From CAZSAT01 sp964604675 (GTDB taxonomy: Bacteria > Myxococcota_A > UBA796 > CAJQPC01): a stretch of DNA of 64,000 bases. This document shows positions 32,858 to 41,928 of the stretch, one piece after another. The translations under genes were made by a program, and so were the position numbers. Position 1 is the first letter of the stretch, and each line of letters starts with the position of its first letter. The notes beneath the pieces were generated by a model. The model did not search any database, was not told where the DNA came from, and worked only from the letters and a program-made list of their open reading frames with translations. The DNA is taken from contig CAZSAT010000015.1 of the NCBI GenBank assembly GCA_964604675.1, positions 1 to 64,000 on the forward strand, written 5' to 3'.

Positions 32858-34657
32858 ATGTGGGGCACGTTCGCGCTGTTGGGTGTCGCCGCAGCGGCGC
32901 CGATGTCGCATCCTTGCGAAGCGCGCCCGCCCACCGCGGAGGACCGCTACGTGCGCCAGTCGCTGGTCGTGTTTCCGCTCGAGGTGGCCGAGCTGCCTCC
33001 CCCGGTCACCTACAGAGGCGACGCGCCGGACGGGAGCCAGCTCACCTCCTCGTCCGAGCTGGTCGTGTCGGTGGCTCGCGGCCTGATGGCCGTGGACTAC
33101 CCGCTGGAACGGTTCGACACGTGGGGCACACAGTCCCGGCCGAGCCTGGACGGCGACCGCCTGGTGGTCGGGGCGCACCCCACACCGGTCGCGATGGCCC
33201 TCGCCTGCGCCGACGCCGCGGTCATCCCACGCATCGCGAGCCTGGAGATCGAAGAGAGCACCACCAAGACCAGCGACGGCCAGAGCCTGCCCAGCTACGA
33301 GATCAAGCTCCGCATGGAGCTCGACGTGTTCCAGCGCCGCCACACGGTGTTGCGCAAGACCCAGACCCTCGTGGCCAACGTCCCCGGCATCCCCGACCGC
33401 GTCGAGGACGTGATGACCGAGGCGCGGGCACAGTCGATGGAACAGCTCTCCGGTGCGATGCCCGTGAGCAGCGACAAGATCGACCTCGCCCGCGACAGCG
33501 CGGACGTGCTCGTATCCTACCTGCCGGAAGCGCAGGCTTCCCAGGCCGCCCAGGCGATCGAACAGTTCGAGCTGGCCATGACGCGCGTGGCATCCATCGC
33601 GCGCCCCGCCTCGCTCGTCCCGGTGCTCGACGGTGAGAACCCTGGTCCGCTCGGTCTCGGCTGGCGCAGCCTGGAGAACGCGTGCTTCACCGACCCCGCC
33701 AAGCCCGAGGATCGCGACTTCTCGGAGCGCACCCTCGAGTGCTCGGTGCTGAACCGCGTGCGTCAAGGCGTCCGCTCCCTCCAGCTGTCCACGCGCAAGG
33801 TGGAGGGCTTCCGGCTCTTCGCGCCCGTGCACACCCCCTCCGCCAGACAGGGCACGTTCCCCCTGGGCCTCGAGGAAGGCGTCCGCGTGGGAGACGGCTA
33901 CTGGCTGATCGGGCCCTCGGGTCGCTCGGGCTATGCGCGCGTCGCAGCGCTGGGGCCCGGCGGCGAAGCCGGCGGCGCCGACCCGAGCGCGATGCAGGTC
34001 GTCTTCTCCCGGGACAACGAGACCGAGGTGCGCAAGGGTCGCGAAGACCCACGGCTCAACATCGAGATCGGGCTGGTCGCCGGCGTGCTGCCCGTGCGGG
34101 TGCCGGAGTCCGACCTCTACGACCCCGACGGTGTGGTGCACGCCACCGTGCCCGAGGCCTCCAGGGCACCGGCCGGCACCCTCACCTTCGACGTCAACCT
34201 GGGCCGGATGACCCAGCGCTTCGAGCTCTACCAGACCAACCGGATCAGCCGGGCCGCGGTCGGGCCGCTCCGCCACGGCCAGGCGGCCTTCGGGGTCGAG
34301 AAGCGCTGGCTGGTCGCCTCCCGCACCTACGCCTTCGCAGGGGGTGCCCTGGGCTTCCACACCTTCAGCGTGCCCACGGGCGACATCGAAATCGACGAGG
34401 AGGGCAACGAGCGGGAGCTACGGGGTGCCGAGATGCGCATCGGGCCCGAGGTCCTCGGCGGGCTGGTGCTCATGGTGCATCCAGCCGTGGTGGTGCGGGC
34501 CCAGCTCGGCGCCCGCGCGGCCAAGTCCGTGACCGAGTTCACCTACAAGCGCGGCGAGACGGAGATCACCTACGTGCCCGACCCCACCGACGGCAGCACC
34601 TTCGAGCTGAAGCCCACCGGTGTGATCGCCGGCGCTTCGGCCGCGTGGGTGTTCTGA
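32858..34657 (+). CDS. Exported protein of unknown function, possible outer-membrane beta-barrel
   Basis: A 599-residue protein I do not recognise. It starts with an uncharged signal peptide (MWGTFALLGVAAAAPMS). The middle is a mixed region with a charged helix (DVMTEARAQSMEQL). The last ~200 residues alternate polar and hydrophobic residues in short strands, include the GALGFHTFSV segment, and end in Trp-Val-Phe, the terminal aromatic residue expected of a Bam-inserted barrel. A strong ribosome binding site (GGAGGAGGG, 32846-32854) precedes the ATG. It overlaps the PEGA gene by one base (TGATG), so the pair is co-expressed, right after four kinase genes. Confidence 0.6.
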   Translation: MWGTFALLGVAAAAPMSHPCEARPPTAEDRYVRQSLVVFPLEVAELPPPVTYRGDAPDGSQLTSSSELVVSVARGLMAVDYPLERFDTWGTQSRPSLDGDRLVVGAHPTPVAMALACADAAVIPRIASLEIEESTTKTSDGQSLPSYEIKLRMELDVFQRRHTVLRKTQTLVANVPGIPDRVEDVMTEARAQSMEQLSGAMPVSSDKIDLARDSADVLVSYLPEAQASQAAQAIEQFELAMTRVASIARPASLVPVLDGENPGPLGLGWRSLENACFTDPAKPEDRDFSERTLECSVLNRVRQGVRSLQLSTRKVEGFRLFAPVHTPSARQGTFPLGLEEGVRVGDGYWLIGPSGRSGYARVAALGPGGEAGGADPSAMQVVFSRDNETEVRKGREDPRLNIEIGLVAGVLPVRVPESDLYDPDGVVHATVPEASRAPAGTLTFDVNLGRMTQRFELYQTNRISRAAVGPLRHGQAAFGVEKRWLVASRTYAFAGGALGFHTFSVPTGDIEIDEEGNERELRGAEMRIGPEVLGGLVLMVHPAVVVRAQLGARAAKSVTEFTYKRGETEITYVPDPTDGSTFELKPTGVIAGASAAWVF

Positions 34658-36237
34658 TGCTCTGGACCCTGGGCCTCGCCCACGCCGCCTTGACCGTGCA
34701 CGCCACCGAAGGGCGCGTGGTGATCAGCATCGACGGCGAGGTGGCCGCCGCCACCCCCGTGTCCCTCGAGGACCTCGATCCCGGGGCGCACACCCTCGGC
34801 TTCTGGGACCCCTCCGCGGGCCGCGAGATCTTCTCCATGAGCGTCGACGTCTCCGGCGAGCAGCACCTGGTGGTCGATCTCGACGCCAAGCGCGCCACCC
34901 TGCAGGACGCCGCCCCGGGAGCCCCCGCGGCCTCTCCCGTCAGCGCAGCGCCCGCCGTGGCCGCCGCCGCGGCGCCCGCCACCACCACCGGAGCTCCAGC
35001 CCCGACCGCCGCGGCACCCACCGCCGAGCCGGTGCCCTCCGTCGCTTCGGCGTCGGTCGCGCCGGCCCCGGCGCCCGTGGCGGCGTCTCCGGGCAGGTCG
35101 GCCCGCCGAGGAAAGGCCACGACGGACGAGCCCGCTGCGGTCACCACCGCCTCGACGACGGACGTGGGCTCGCTGTTCGTGAAGTCCAGCGTCGACGGCG
35201 CCACCGTGTTCGTCGACGGCGTGCCGCAGGCCGACCTGGCCCCGGCCATGTTCCGCGACATCCCGGTGGGCGGCCACGTGGTGACCCTGGTGGAGGGCTG
35301 CGAGGCCGCCCGAGGCGACGTGGTCGTGGAGGCCGGAAAGATCGCGCGCGCCGAGCTCACCCTGGCCACCGAGGCGGGCAAGGCGGACTTCTCGGTCAGC
35401 CCCGGCTCGGCCACCCTGACGATCGACGGCCACGCGCTGAGGCAATGGCCCGTCACCATGACGTGCGGCGAGCACACCTGGGAGGCGAGCGCACCGAAGC
35501 ACCACGACGCGGCGGGCTCCTTCTTCGTGCAGCCCCTGCTCACCACCCAGGTCGACGTCACGCTCCAGGCCATGGCCTGGGGCAGCCTCGTGGTCGACGT
35601 CACCCCCTTCGATGCGGAGATCCGTCTCGACGGCGAGCTGGTCGGGGAGGGACCGATGACCCTCGACGATCTGCTGGCCGGGCCCCACACGGTCACGGCG
35701 TCGGCCGACGGCTACCGCACCGCCACCCTCGATCACGATCAGGTCGGAGACCAGGTCCAGACGTGGACGGTGACCCTGGAGGCCGGCGCCGATCCGGTCG
35801 CGGTCGCTGTGGCGCCCGCGCCAGCCGCGCCCGAGCCCGAGCCCGAGCCCGAGCCCGTGCCGGCTGCCCCCAGCCCCGAACCGGTCGTGGCCGTCGCCAC
35901 GGCTGCACCCGCACCGACCAGCGCGCCCACCGGTGAACGCTCCGGCGCGTCCCCCGCACGGGTAGCGCTCGACGTGGTGGTCACGGGCGCCACCGTCGCC
36001 GCGGCCGGCACCGGGCTGTGGGCCTACAGCCGCGCCCGCGAGGCGTACTCGGTCTACTACGACATCGCCACACCGTCGTCCGCCGAGGCTTTCTACGACG
36101 AGAGCGTGGTGCCCCTGCGGAACCTGACCTGGGCTTGTGCCGGTGCCGCCATCGTGGGCGCTGGCGCGAGCGCGGCGTTGTGGGTGACGACGGACTTCAG
36201 CGACACGGGCTTCGTCGGTCTGCGAGGGCGCTTCTGA
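34657..36237 (+). CDS. Exported PEGA-domain protein
   Basis: A 526-residue protein. A short uncharged signal (MLWTLGLAHA) leads to a PEGA-like segment (VVISIDGEVAAATPVSLEDL, ~20-45), an Ala/Pro/Thr-rich linker (~85-165), a clear PEGA domain (GSLFVKSSVDGATVFVDG, ~170-230), and a second (GSLVVDVTPFDAEIRLDGEL, ~309-375) after a PEGA-like intermediate. Another Pro/Glu linker precedes two hydrophobic segments and a C-terminal Phe. PEGA domains are small beta-sandwich modules found on surface proteins and beside kinases in myxobacteria. ATG overlaps the previous stop (TGATG) and the next gene starts the same way. Confidence 0.8.
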   Translation: MLWTLGLAHAALTVHATEGRVVISIDGEVAAATPVSLEDLDPGAHTLGFWDPSAGREIFSMSVDVSGEQHLVVDLDAKRATLQDAAPGAPAASPVSAAPAVAAAAAPATTTGAPAPTAAAPTAEPVPSVASASVAPAPAPVAASPGRSARRGKATTDEPAAVTTASTTDVGSLFVKSSVDGATVFVDGVPQADLAPAMFRDIPVGGHVVTLVEGCEAARGDVVVEAGKIARAELTLATEAGKADFSVSPGSATLTIDGHALRQWPVTMTCGEHTWEASAPKHHDAAGSFFVQPLLTTQVDVTLQAMAWGSLVVDVTPFDAEIRLDGELVGEGPMTLDDLLAGPHTVTASADGYRTATLDHDQVGDQVQTWTVTLEAGADPVAVAVAPAPAAPEPEPEPEPVPAAPSPEPVVAVATAAPAPTSAPTGERSGASPARVALDVVVTGATVAAAGTGLWAYSRAREAYSVYYDIATPSSAEAFYDESVVPLRNLTWACAGAAIVGAGASAALWVTTDFSDTGFVGLRGRF

Positions 36238-37896
36238 TGCTCATCTGGATGTTGGCGTGTTTCCCGGAGAAGGTCGTCTCGACCCCCGTGAGCGAAGACA
36301 CCGGCTCGGCGTCGAGCGACGACACCGACGACGCGGCGGACGAGACCGAGCCGGGCGACGACTCGGAGGAGACCTGCAACGGACTCGACGACGACGACGA
36401 CGGGCGGGTCGACGAGGACGCCCGGGTCTCCATCAACGGCGAAGGCGACTACAGCCGGATCTCGGGAGCGCTGGTCGATGCCCAGAGCGGCGACTCCATC
36501 CTGGTGTGCCCCGGCACCTGGTACGAGGACCTCGCGATCGACACACCGGTCACGATCCGCGGGGTCGAGGGCGCCAGCGAGACCGAGGTGAGGGGCACCG
36601 GGGCCGGGTCCACCATCCAGGTCCTCGCGAGCGGAGTGGAGCTCGAGGGGCTGACCATCACCAGCGGTGTTGGCGAAGCCAATCCCTTTGGCGGGTCGGG
36701 AACGGTCGGCGGCGGGGTGTTCGCCACCGGATTCGTGTCGTTGACCCTCTCGGACTGCGTGCTGAGCGGAAACACGGCGGACTACGGCGGGGGACTGCTC
36801 GCGCAGGACGTCACCAACGTGACCCTCACCAACGTCCGTCTCCAGGACAACGAGGCCCTCCGGGAGGGCGGCGGCATGTACCTCCAGGAGACGATGGCCG
36901 TGCTGGACGACGTGACGGTGAGCGGCAACGTCTCCGAGACCGGCGGCGGTCTCGCGGTGNNNNNNNNNNGCCGCTGTCGAGGCCGGCTCCAGCGTGATCA
37001 CCGGCAACGTTGCGGGGAACGCTTCTCTGGAGGTGGGCGCAGGTGGGGGCCTGACACTGGAGGACAGCACCTGGACCGGCAGCACGATCACGGGGAACGA
37101 GAGCGGCTACGCTGCCGGCGGCGCGCTGCTGTGGGGCACAACGAGCCTGGAAGACGTCGTGCTCTCCACCAACGATGCACCCTACGCCGGTGGGCTGTAC
37201 ATCTCCGGCTCGGCCACTCTCGAGTCCGTCACCATCGAAGGCAACGACGCCGACTTGATCGGCGGCGGTCTGTACCTCTACGAGGCCTTCACCACCCTCG
37301 TCTCCGTGCATGTGCAGTCCAACTCGGCTGAGGATGCCGGCGGACTGGTGGCGCACACGTCCGACGTGGTCTCCTACGGGGACGTGACCATCAGCGGCAA
37401 TGCCGCGGACGGTGCCGGAGGCGGTGTCTGGCTCTACGGCGGAAGCGTGCTCTTCGGCACCTCGGTTGAAGAGAATTCGGCCACCGCCGGCGGAGGCCTG
37501 TACATCCAAGGTGACAGCTACGCAGACAGCGTCACCATCGAGAACAACGAAGCCGAGGCCGGTGGCGGCGTGTACGTGTACGACGACGGCACGCTCACCG
37601 ACGTGGAGATCGTCGGAAACACCGCCGACGAAGGCGGCGGCCTCGCCGTCGACGACGGCCGCACCGAGCTCGAGGACTGCGTGGTCGAAGACAACTTCGC
37701 CAGCACCGGCGGCGGCGCCATCCTCTACGACAGCGCCTACCTCGAGAGCACCGACACCGACTGGGGCTCGGGCTCGAGCGACAACAGCCCGAACGACGTC
37801 GAGATGGGCGAAGGCACCGCAGGCGAAGGCCTCAGCTGGAACTACGGGAGCTCCGCCGACTTCGACTGCGCCGGCGACACGGGCCTCTGCTGGTAG
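36237..37896 (+). CDS. Right-handed beta-helix lipoprotein, split by a 10-N gap
   Basis: A predicted surface lipoprotein (MLIWMLAC; Cys at 8). An acidic Ser/Thr/Asp linker holds one MopE-like motif (CNGLDDDDDGRVDEDA, ~44-59). From ~90 on, repeated units of the G-N-x-A-x-x-G-G-G type with TLSDC or SVTI strands form a parallel beta-helix (pectate-lyase/polymorphic-membrane-protein-like), running to the stop (GLCW). The gap of ten N at 36960-36969 breaks the frame: both sides fit only if the missing length is a multiple of three. The gene is probably intact in the organism. ATG overlaps the PEGA gene stop (TGATG). Function: adhesion or surface structure, inferred. Confidence 0.78.
36960..36969. 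other. 10-N gap inside the beta-helix gene
   Basis: Ten N placed where the repeat units make assembly difficult. The flanking frames differ by one base, so ten is not the true length. Confidence 0.9.
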
Positions 37897-37910
37897 CCCA
37901 CCCGCCCCCT

Positions 37911-37940
37911 GCACCACCGAGCACCATCCAGCACCACGAC
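37911..37940. repeat. Three phased 10-bp direct repeats (GCACCANNNN)
   Basis: GCACCA recurs at 37911, 37921 and 37931, exactly one DNA turn apart, 30 bases upstream of the EEP gene start at 37970. Such spacing is typical of protein-binding arrays. Confidence 0.5.
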
Positions 37941-37957
37941 CCCGGTCCCGCACCGGG
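37941..37957. terminator. Short inverted repeat CCCGGT-N5-ACCGGG
   Basis: Perfect six-pair stem with loop CCCGC, 44 bases after the beta-helix gene stop. Could end that transcript or be part of the regulatory site; no T-run. Confidence 0.3.
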
Positions 37958-37969
37958 CAAGCTCCCCCC

Positions 37970-38725
37970 ATGGTGCTCACTGTCCTCAGCCTCAACACGT
38001 GGGGCCTGCCGTGGCCGATCTCCCGGGACCGGGAGGCGCGCTTCGCAGCGCTCACCGACACCCCCGAGCTGCAGGCCGACGTGGTCGGGCTGCAGGAGAT
38101 CTGGAGCGGCGCGCCCTGGAAGTCCCGCCGACCCCTGATCCGGCCCAGCACCCGCGGGGACTCCGGCCTGGGCCTGCTCACCGACTACCCGGTGACCGGC
38201 ACCGCCTTCTACGCCTTCCGCGACAAGGAGGGCGCCGACCGGCTCAAGCGCAAGGGCGTCTTCGCCATCGAGCTCGAGCTGCCGGACATCGGCAGCATCT
38301 GGGTCGCGTCCATGCACGCCCAGTCCGGCAGCCGCAAGGCGGCTCCGCGCGCCGTGCAGCTCCGCCGCGCCGCCGCCTGGCTCGACGACCTGCGCGGCGA
38401 CGCCCCCGTGGTGTGGGTAGGCGACTTCAACCTCGAAGACCACGACCCCGTCGACCAGGCCACCTCGGCCTGGCTCGTCGACGCGGGCTTCGAGGACGCC
38501 GGCGAGCACCGCCCGGAACCCACCTGGCACACCCACAACCGCTGGGTGAGCCGTGGCGAGGCCCGCTACGACCGCATCTACGTGAAGGACGGCCGCAACG
38601 TGGACGTGAGCGTGCTCGACATCGAGGTGGTCCTCGACGACACGCCCCTGAGCGACCACTACGGCGTGCAGAGCCGCCTCCACTTCGTGCGCCGTGGGCC
38701 CGCAGTCGCGCAACAGGACCGCTGA
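37970..38725 (+). CDS. Endonuclease/exonuclease/phosphatase-fold phosphodiesterase (sphingomyelinase-like)
   Basis: A 251-residue protein of the EEP superfamily. Motifs in order: LSLNTWGLP (~6-14), GLQEIW (~41-46; metal-binding Glu), MHAQSG, WVGDFN (~147-152; catalytic Asp and Asn), RYDRIYV (~196-202) and SDHYGV (~228-233; catalytic Asp-His). These fit a Mg-dependent phosphodiesterase; the opening motif resembles neutral sphingomyelinase-like enzymes. No signal peptide, so it acts in the cytoplasm unless exported otherwise. ATG 37970 follows three 10-bp repeats and a palindrome. The next gene may begin inside its end. The substrate is unknown. Confidence 0.8.
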   Translation: MVLTVLSLNTWGLPWPISRDREARFAALTDTPELQADVVGLQEIWSGAPWKSRRPLIRPSTRGDSGLGLLTDYPVTGTAFYAFRDKEGADRLKRKGVFAIELELPDIGSIWVASMHAQSGSRKAAPRAVQLRRAAAWLDDLRGDAPVVWVGDFNLEDHDPVDQATSAWLVDAGFEDAGEHRPEPTWHTHNRWVSRGEARYDRIYVKDGRNVDVSVLDIEVVLDDTPLSDHYGVQSRLHFVRRGPAVAQQDR

Positions 38726-39731
38726 GCTGCCCGCACGTCTGGAGCGCGTGCTGGTCACCGGCGCGTCCGGCTTCATCGGGCGGCGCGTGGTGCGGCACCT
38801 CCTGGATCGGCAGGTCGCCGTGCGGTGCCTGGTGCGCGCGAGCTCCGACCGGTCCGCCCTCGCGGGCACCGAACAGGTGGTCGGGGACCTGCTCGAACCG
38901 GACTCGCTGAAGCCGGCCGTGCAAGACGTGGACGCCGTGGTGCACCTGGCCAGCCTGCTCAAGGTCCCGTGGAAGCCGGCCTTCCACACCGTGAACGCGC
39001 GAGGCACCGGGAGCGTGGCCGAGGCGTGCGCCCGCACCGCGAACCCACCTGCCCTGGTCGTCGTGTCGTCCCTCGCGGCGGGCGGCCCGTCGGCCCCCGA
39101 CCGACCCCGAACCGAGGCGGACGGCTGCGCGCCCGTCTCCATCTACGGCGGGGTGAAGCTGGCCGCGGAGCACGCGGCGCTCGCGTGGTCTGACGAGGTG
39201 CCGATCACGGTGGCCCGGCCCCCGATGGTCTACGGCGAGCGCGACCGCGCCACGCTTCCGCTCTTCCGCTCGGCCGCGAGCGGCTTCACGCTCGTGCCCG
39301 GGCGGCGAGGAGCGCGGGTCTCGGCCATCCACGTCGACGACCTCGCGGGCGCGCTCGTCACCCTCGCCAGCACGGGAGAGCGGGTGGCGCAGGGCGACGC
39401 GAGCGGCCGCTACTACGTGGCGGGCCCGGAGCGCCCGGAGCTGCACGAGCTCGGAACGCTGATGGGCCGCGCCGCTGGACGAGGCACGGTGCGCGTCCTC
39501 CACGTGCCGGGGTGGGTGGTGGGCTGTGCCGCCGCTCTGAGCGAGCTGAACGCCCGGCTCCGCGACCGGCCGGCGCCCCTCAACCTCGACAAGTGGCGCG
39601 AGATCGTGGCCGGTTCCTGGATCTGCGACACCTCGAAGGTGAGCGCCTTGGGGTGGGCCCCCGAGAAGCCGCTCCCGGCGCGGCTCGAACAGACCGCGGC
39701 GTGGTACCGCGACGAGGGCTGGATCAGCTGA
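38694..39731 (+). CDS. NAD(P)-dependent epimerase/dehydratase family protein
   Basis: A 345-residue short-chain dehydrogenase of the extended (NAD-dependent epimerase/3-beta-HSD-like) type. The Rossmann motif VLVTGASGFIGRRV lies at ~19-32, VVHLASLL matches the conserved second strand, VVSSLAAGG is the catalytic Ser strand and YGGVK supplies Tyr-x-x-x-Lys. A C-terminal substrate-binding domain follows. GTG 38694 overlaps the preceding gene by 32 bases; GTG 38748, directly before VLVTGASG, is an alternative. The substrate is unknown; sugar nucleotides, steroids or flavonoid-like ketones are all possible for this group. Confidence 0.8.
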   Translation: MGPQSRNRTAELPARLERVLVTGASGFIGRRVVRHLLDRQVAVRCLVRASSDRSALAGTEQVVGDLLEPDSLKPAVQDVDAVVHLASLLKVPWKPAFHTVNARGTGSVAEACARTANPPALVVVSSLAAGGPSAPDRPRTEADGCAPVSIYGGVKLAAEHAALAWSDEVPITVARPPMVYGERDRATLPLFRSAASGFTLVPGRRGARVSAIHVDDLAGALVTLASTGERVAQGDASGRYYVAGPERPELHELGTLMGRAAGRGTVRVLHVPGWVVGCAAALSELNARLRDRPAPLNLDKWREIVAGSWICDTSKVSALGWAPEKPLPARLEQTAAWYRDEGWIS

Positions 39732-40662
39732 GGTCGGACCGGCGCCGACCGACCGCCAGGACGCTCAACCACCACAGCGCCAGCGGCGACACCGTGCTCG
39801 CCCCGCACCCGCGCGGCTCGTCGGCCGGCAGGTAGCCACTCCCGCCGCTGGAGGTGGCGGGCTCGTCACCGCCGCCGCTCCCGGGCGAGTCGCTGTGGTC
39901 GCTCCCGTCCCCCTCCTCGGCCGGCTCGTCGACGGCCAGCTCCTCGTCGAGCCAGTCCAGCCCGACGTCGATCCGCGCCACACCCGCCCCCCCGTCGTCG
40001 CAGAGCACCTCCTGGTGATCGGCCCAGACGAAGGAGTTGACCCCCACCACCTCCCATCCGTCGGCGCCTTCGCGGAGGGCCGGGCCGCCGGAGTCCCCCG
40101 AGCAGAGGTTGCGGCCCTCGTCGTCGAGGGTCAGGTAGAAGGTCTCGTAGACGTCGTACACGTCGAGCTCCACGCTGCGCTTCGTGCCAGCCCCCTCCTG
40201 AGCCGACGAGGTGGAGCCGAAGCCCAGGAAGGTCAGGGTCTCCCCGAGCCAGGACTCGTCCACCTCGGAGGTCGTGAAGGGGATCGGGTCGACCGCCGTG
40301 ATGGGGGACGCCAGGTGCACCACCCCCAGGTCGTAGAGCAGCTCCACGGTGTCGTAGTCCGGGTGGTAGCTCGCGTAGTCGACGGCCGCGTACGCCTCGA
40401 TCCCCTTGCCGGTGTAGATCTCGTCGCCCACGACGAAGTACAGATCCCACCCCTTGTCCCACGCCCAGAACGCGGCCTCGACACAGTGGGCGGCGGTCAG
40501 CACCCACGAGGGCTCGACGAGCGTGCCGCTGCACACCAGCAGGCCGTAGTCGTTCGACACGGCCAACAAGGCGCCTGCGGCCGGGTGGGCGTCGGTCACC
40601 TCCCCGTTCACGATGGGGGGTGCGGGTGCGGCGAGCGCCGTGGCCAGGAGCCCCAGCGTCAA
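39724..40662 (-). CDS. Secreted trypsin-like serine protease with MYXO-CTERM-like tail (1)
   Basis: A 312-residue S1 protease. A short uncharged signal (MTLGLLATALAAPAPP) is followed directly by IVNGEV, the typical mature start (IVxGxx). The catalytic triad is visible: TAAHC (His), DLGVVHL (Asp) and CSGDSGGPAL (Ser). A Gly/Ser/Asp-rich linker leads to a C-terminal tail with GCG, a hydrophobic stretch (SPLALWWLSVLAV) and RRR, like the MYXO-CTERM sorting signal. The TTG start at 40662 overlaps the stop of the upstream protease gene (TTGA), so the pair is coupled. The target is unknown. Confidence 0.82.
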   Translation of the reverse strand: MTLGLLATALAAPAPPIVNGEVTDAHPAAGALLAVSNDYGLLVCSGTLVEPSWVLTAAHCVEAAFWAWDKGWDLYFVVGDEIYTGKGIEAYAAVDYASYHPDYDTVELLYDLGVVHLASPITAVDPIPFTTSEVDESWLGETLTFLGFGSTSSAQEGAGTKRSVELDVYDVYETFYLTLDDEGRNLCSGDSGGPALREGADGWEVVGVNSFVWADHQEVLCDDGGAGVARIDVGLDWLDEELAVDEPAEEGDGSDHSDSPGSGGGDEPATSSGGSGYLPADEPRGCGASTVSPLALWWLSVLAVGRRRSDLS

Positions 40663-41825
40663 GCGCGACGCCGCCGGGTCAACGCCAGGCCGGCGAGAGC
40701 GAGCGCGAAGAGGCCACCGGTGCGGGAGTCGGGCACCGAGGAACAACCCAGGGCGTCGAGGATGGTCTGGATGTCCTCGCCGTAGTCTTCGGGACGACCC
40801 GGATCGTCGGTGCCGTCGGCGCCGCCACCGCTTCCGCCGCCGTCGCCGCCGGCGCCATCGCCGCCGCCGCCGCCATCGCCGCCGTCACCGCCGCTGCTGC
40901 CCCCGCCGACTTCGTAGTCGACGTTGTCGAAGTCGATGTACTGCTCGATCCAGCTCAGGTGGATGTCGACCCGGGTGCTGGCCGCGGCCGCTGAGTTGCC
41001 GGTGCAGCTCGGGTAGCCGCCGTTCTGGTCGAAGCCATAGCTGTTGGCGCCCACGAGCAGGTACTGGCCGTCGGACTTGATCAGCGCGGCCCCTCCGGAG
41101 TCGCCCGAGCAGATGTTCCGGCCCTGCCCGGTGGTGTCCCAGGTGAACACGTGGTCGTTGTCGTAGCCGTTCTGCGGGCAGTAGCCCTCGGTGCAGATGG
41201 GCACGTCGACCGTGCGCTTCGTGCCGGAGCTGTTGTTCGCGTTGTCGCTGGTGATGCCCCAGCCGACGTAGGTCACCTTCTCGCCGGCCAGGCTGCCGCT
41301 GATCGAGCCCACGATGTAGCCGGGGGTCTCCGACGCGTCGGTGTACAGCTCGAGCACGCCGATGTCGCTGTCGAGGTTGTTGGTGTTGTAGTCCGGGTGC
41401 GCGTACCAGTTCTTGATGCGCGAGTAGCTGGTCACGCCGTTGTCGTCGTAGACGTCGGTCCCGAAGAAGATGTAGTGCAGGGTGAGGCCCTTGCGCTCGA
41501 GGTCGGCGTAGGCCTCCACGCAGTGCGCCGCCGTGATGACCCACTTGTTGTGCACCAGCGTGCCCGAGCAGAACTCCGCGCCGTAGCCGCTGGTGCTGGT
41601 GGAGACGAGCGCGCCGACGTAGGCGAAGTCGCTGGTCTCGCTGCCGTTGACGATGCCCTCCGCGCGGCCCCACGTGGGAAGCGGGCTGTCGTCTCCGTCG
41701 ACCCAGCCTTCGTGGGCGAGCTTCGGCAACTGCGTCGGCACCGCGAAGTCTACGGGGTTGGGCGCGTCGAGGATGGTCGCTTCGTCGATCGGGTTGGCGG
41801 CGGCGAGCGAGGCGAGCAGCAGCAT
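40659..41825 (-). CDS. Secreted trypsin-like serine protease with MYXO-CTERM-like tail (2)
   Basis: A 388-residue S1 protease. Signal MLLLASLAAANPIDE is uncharged. The propeptide is followed by the mature start IVNGSE, and the triad is TAAHC (His), DSDIGVLEL (Asp) and CSGDSGGAAL (Ser). A ~45-residue Gly-rich linker (GGDGGDGGGGG and similar) precedes a tail with LGCSS, a hydrophobic helix (GGLFALALAGLAL) and TRRRRA, the layout of MYXO-CTERM anchors. ATG 41825 is chosen; GTG 41828 adds one residue. Its stop overlaps the start of the downstream protease gene. Likely anchored on or released from the cell surface. Confidence 0.85.
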   Translation of the reverse strand: MLLLASLAAANPIDEATILDAPNPVDFAVPTQLPKLAHEGWVDGDDSPLPTWGRAEGIVNGSETSDFAYVGALVSTSTSGYGAEFCSGTLVHNKWVITAAHCVEAYADLERKGLTLHYIFFGTDVYDDNGVTSYSRIKNWYAHPDYNTNNLDSDIGVLELYTDASETPGYIVGSISGSLAGEKVTYVGWGITSDNANNSSGTKRTVDVPICTEGYCPQNGYDNDHVFTWDTTGQGRNICSGDSGGAALIKSDGQYLLVGANSYGFDQNGGYPSCTGNSAAAASTRVDIHLSWIEQYIDFDNVDYEVGGGSSGGDGGDGGGGGDGAGGDGGGSGGGADGTDDPGRPEDYGEDIQTILDALGCSSVPDSRTGGLFALALAGLALTRRRRA

Positions 41826-41928
41826 CACGTGGTCTCCCGGCAGACCCCACGAATAGACGTGGGGAAGGCGATCCGCAAGCAAACGGTCGTCAAGACGATG
41901 CCAGTGTACGAGCCAGGCGGGCCGGTCT

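Noticed and set aside
36237..37896. Pseudogene call for the beta-helix lipoprotein
   Set aside because: The frame break occurs only at the N gap; both halves are intact and repeat units continue across it.
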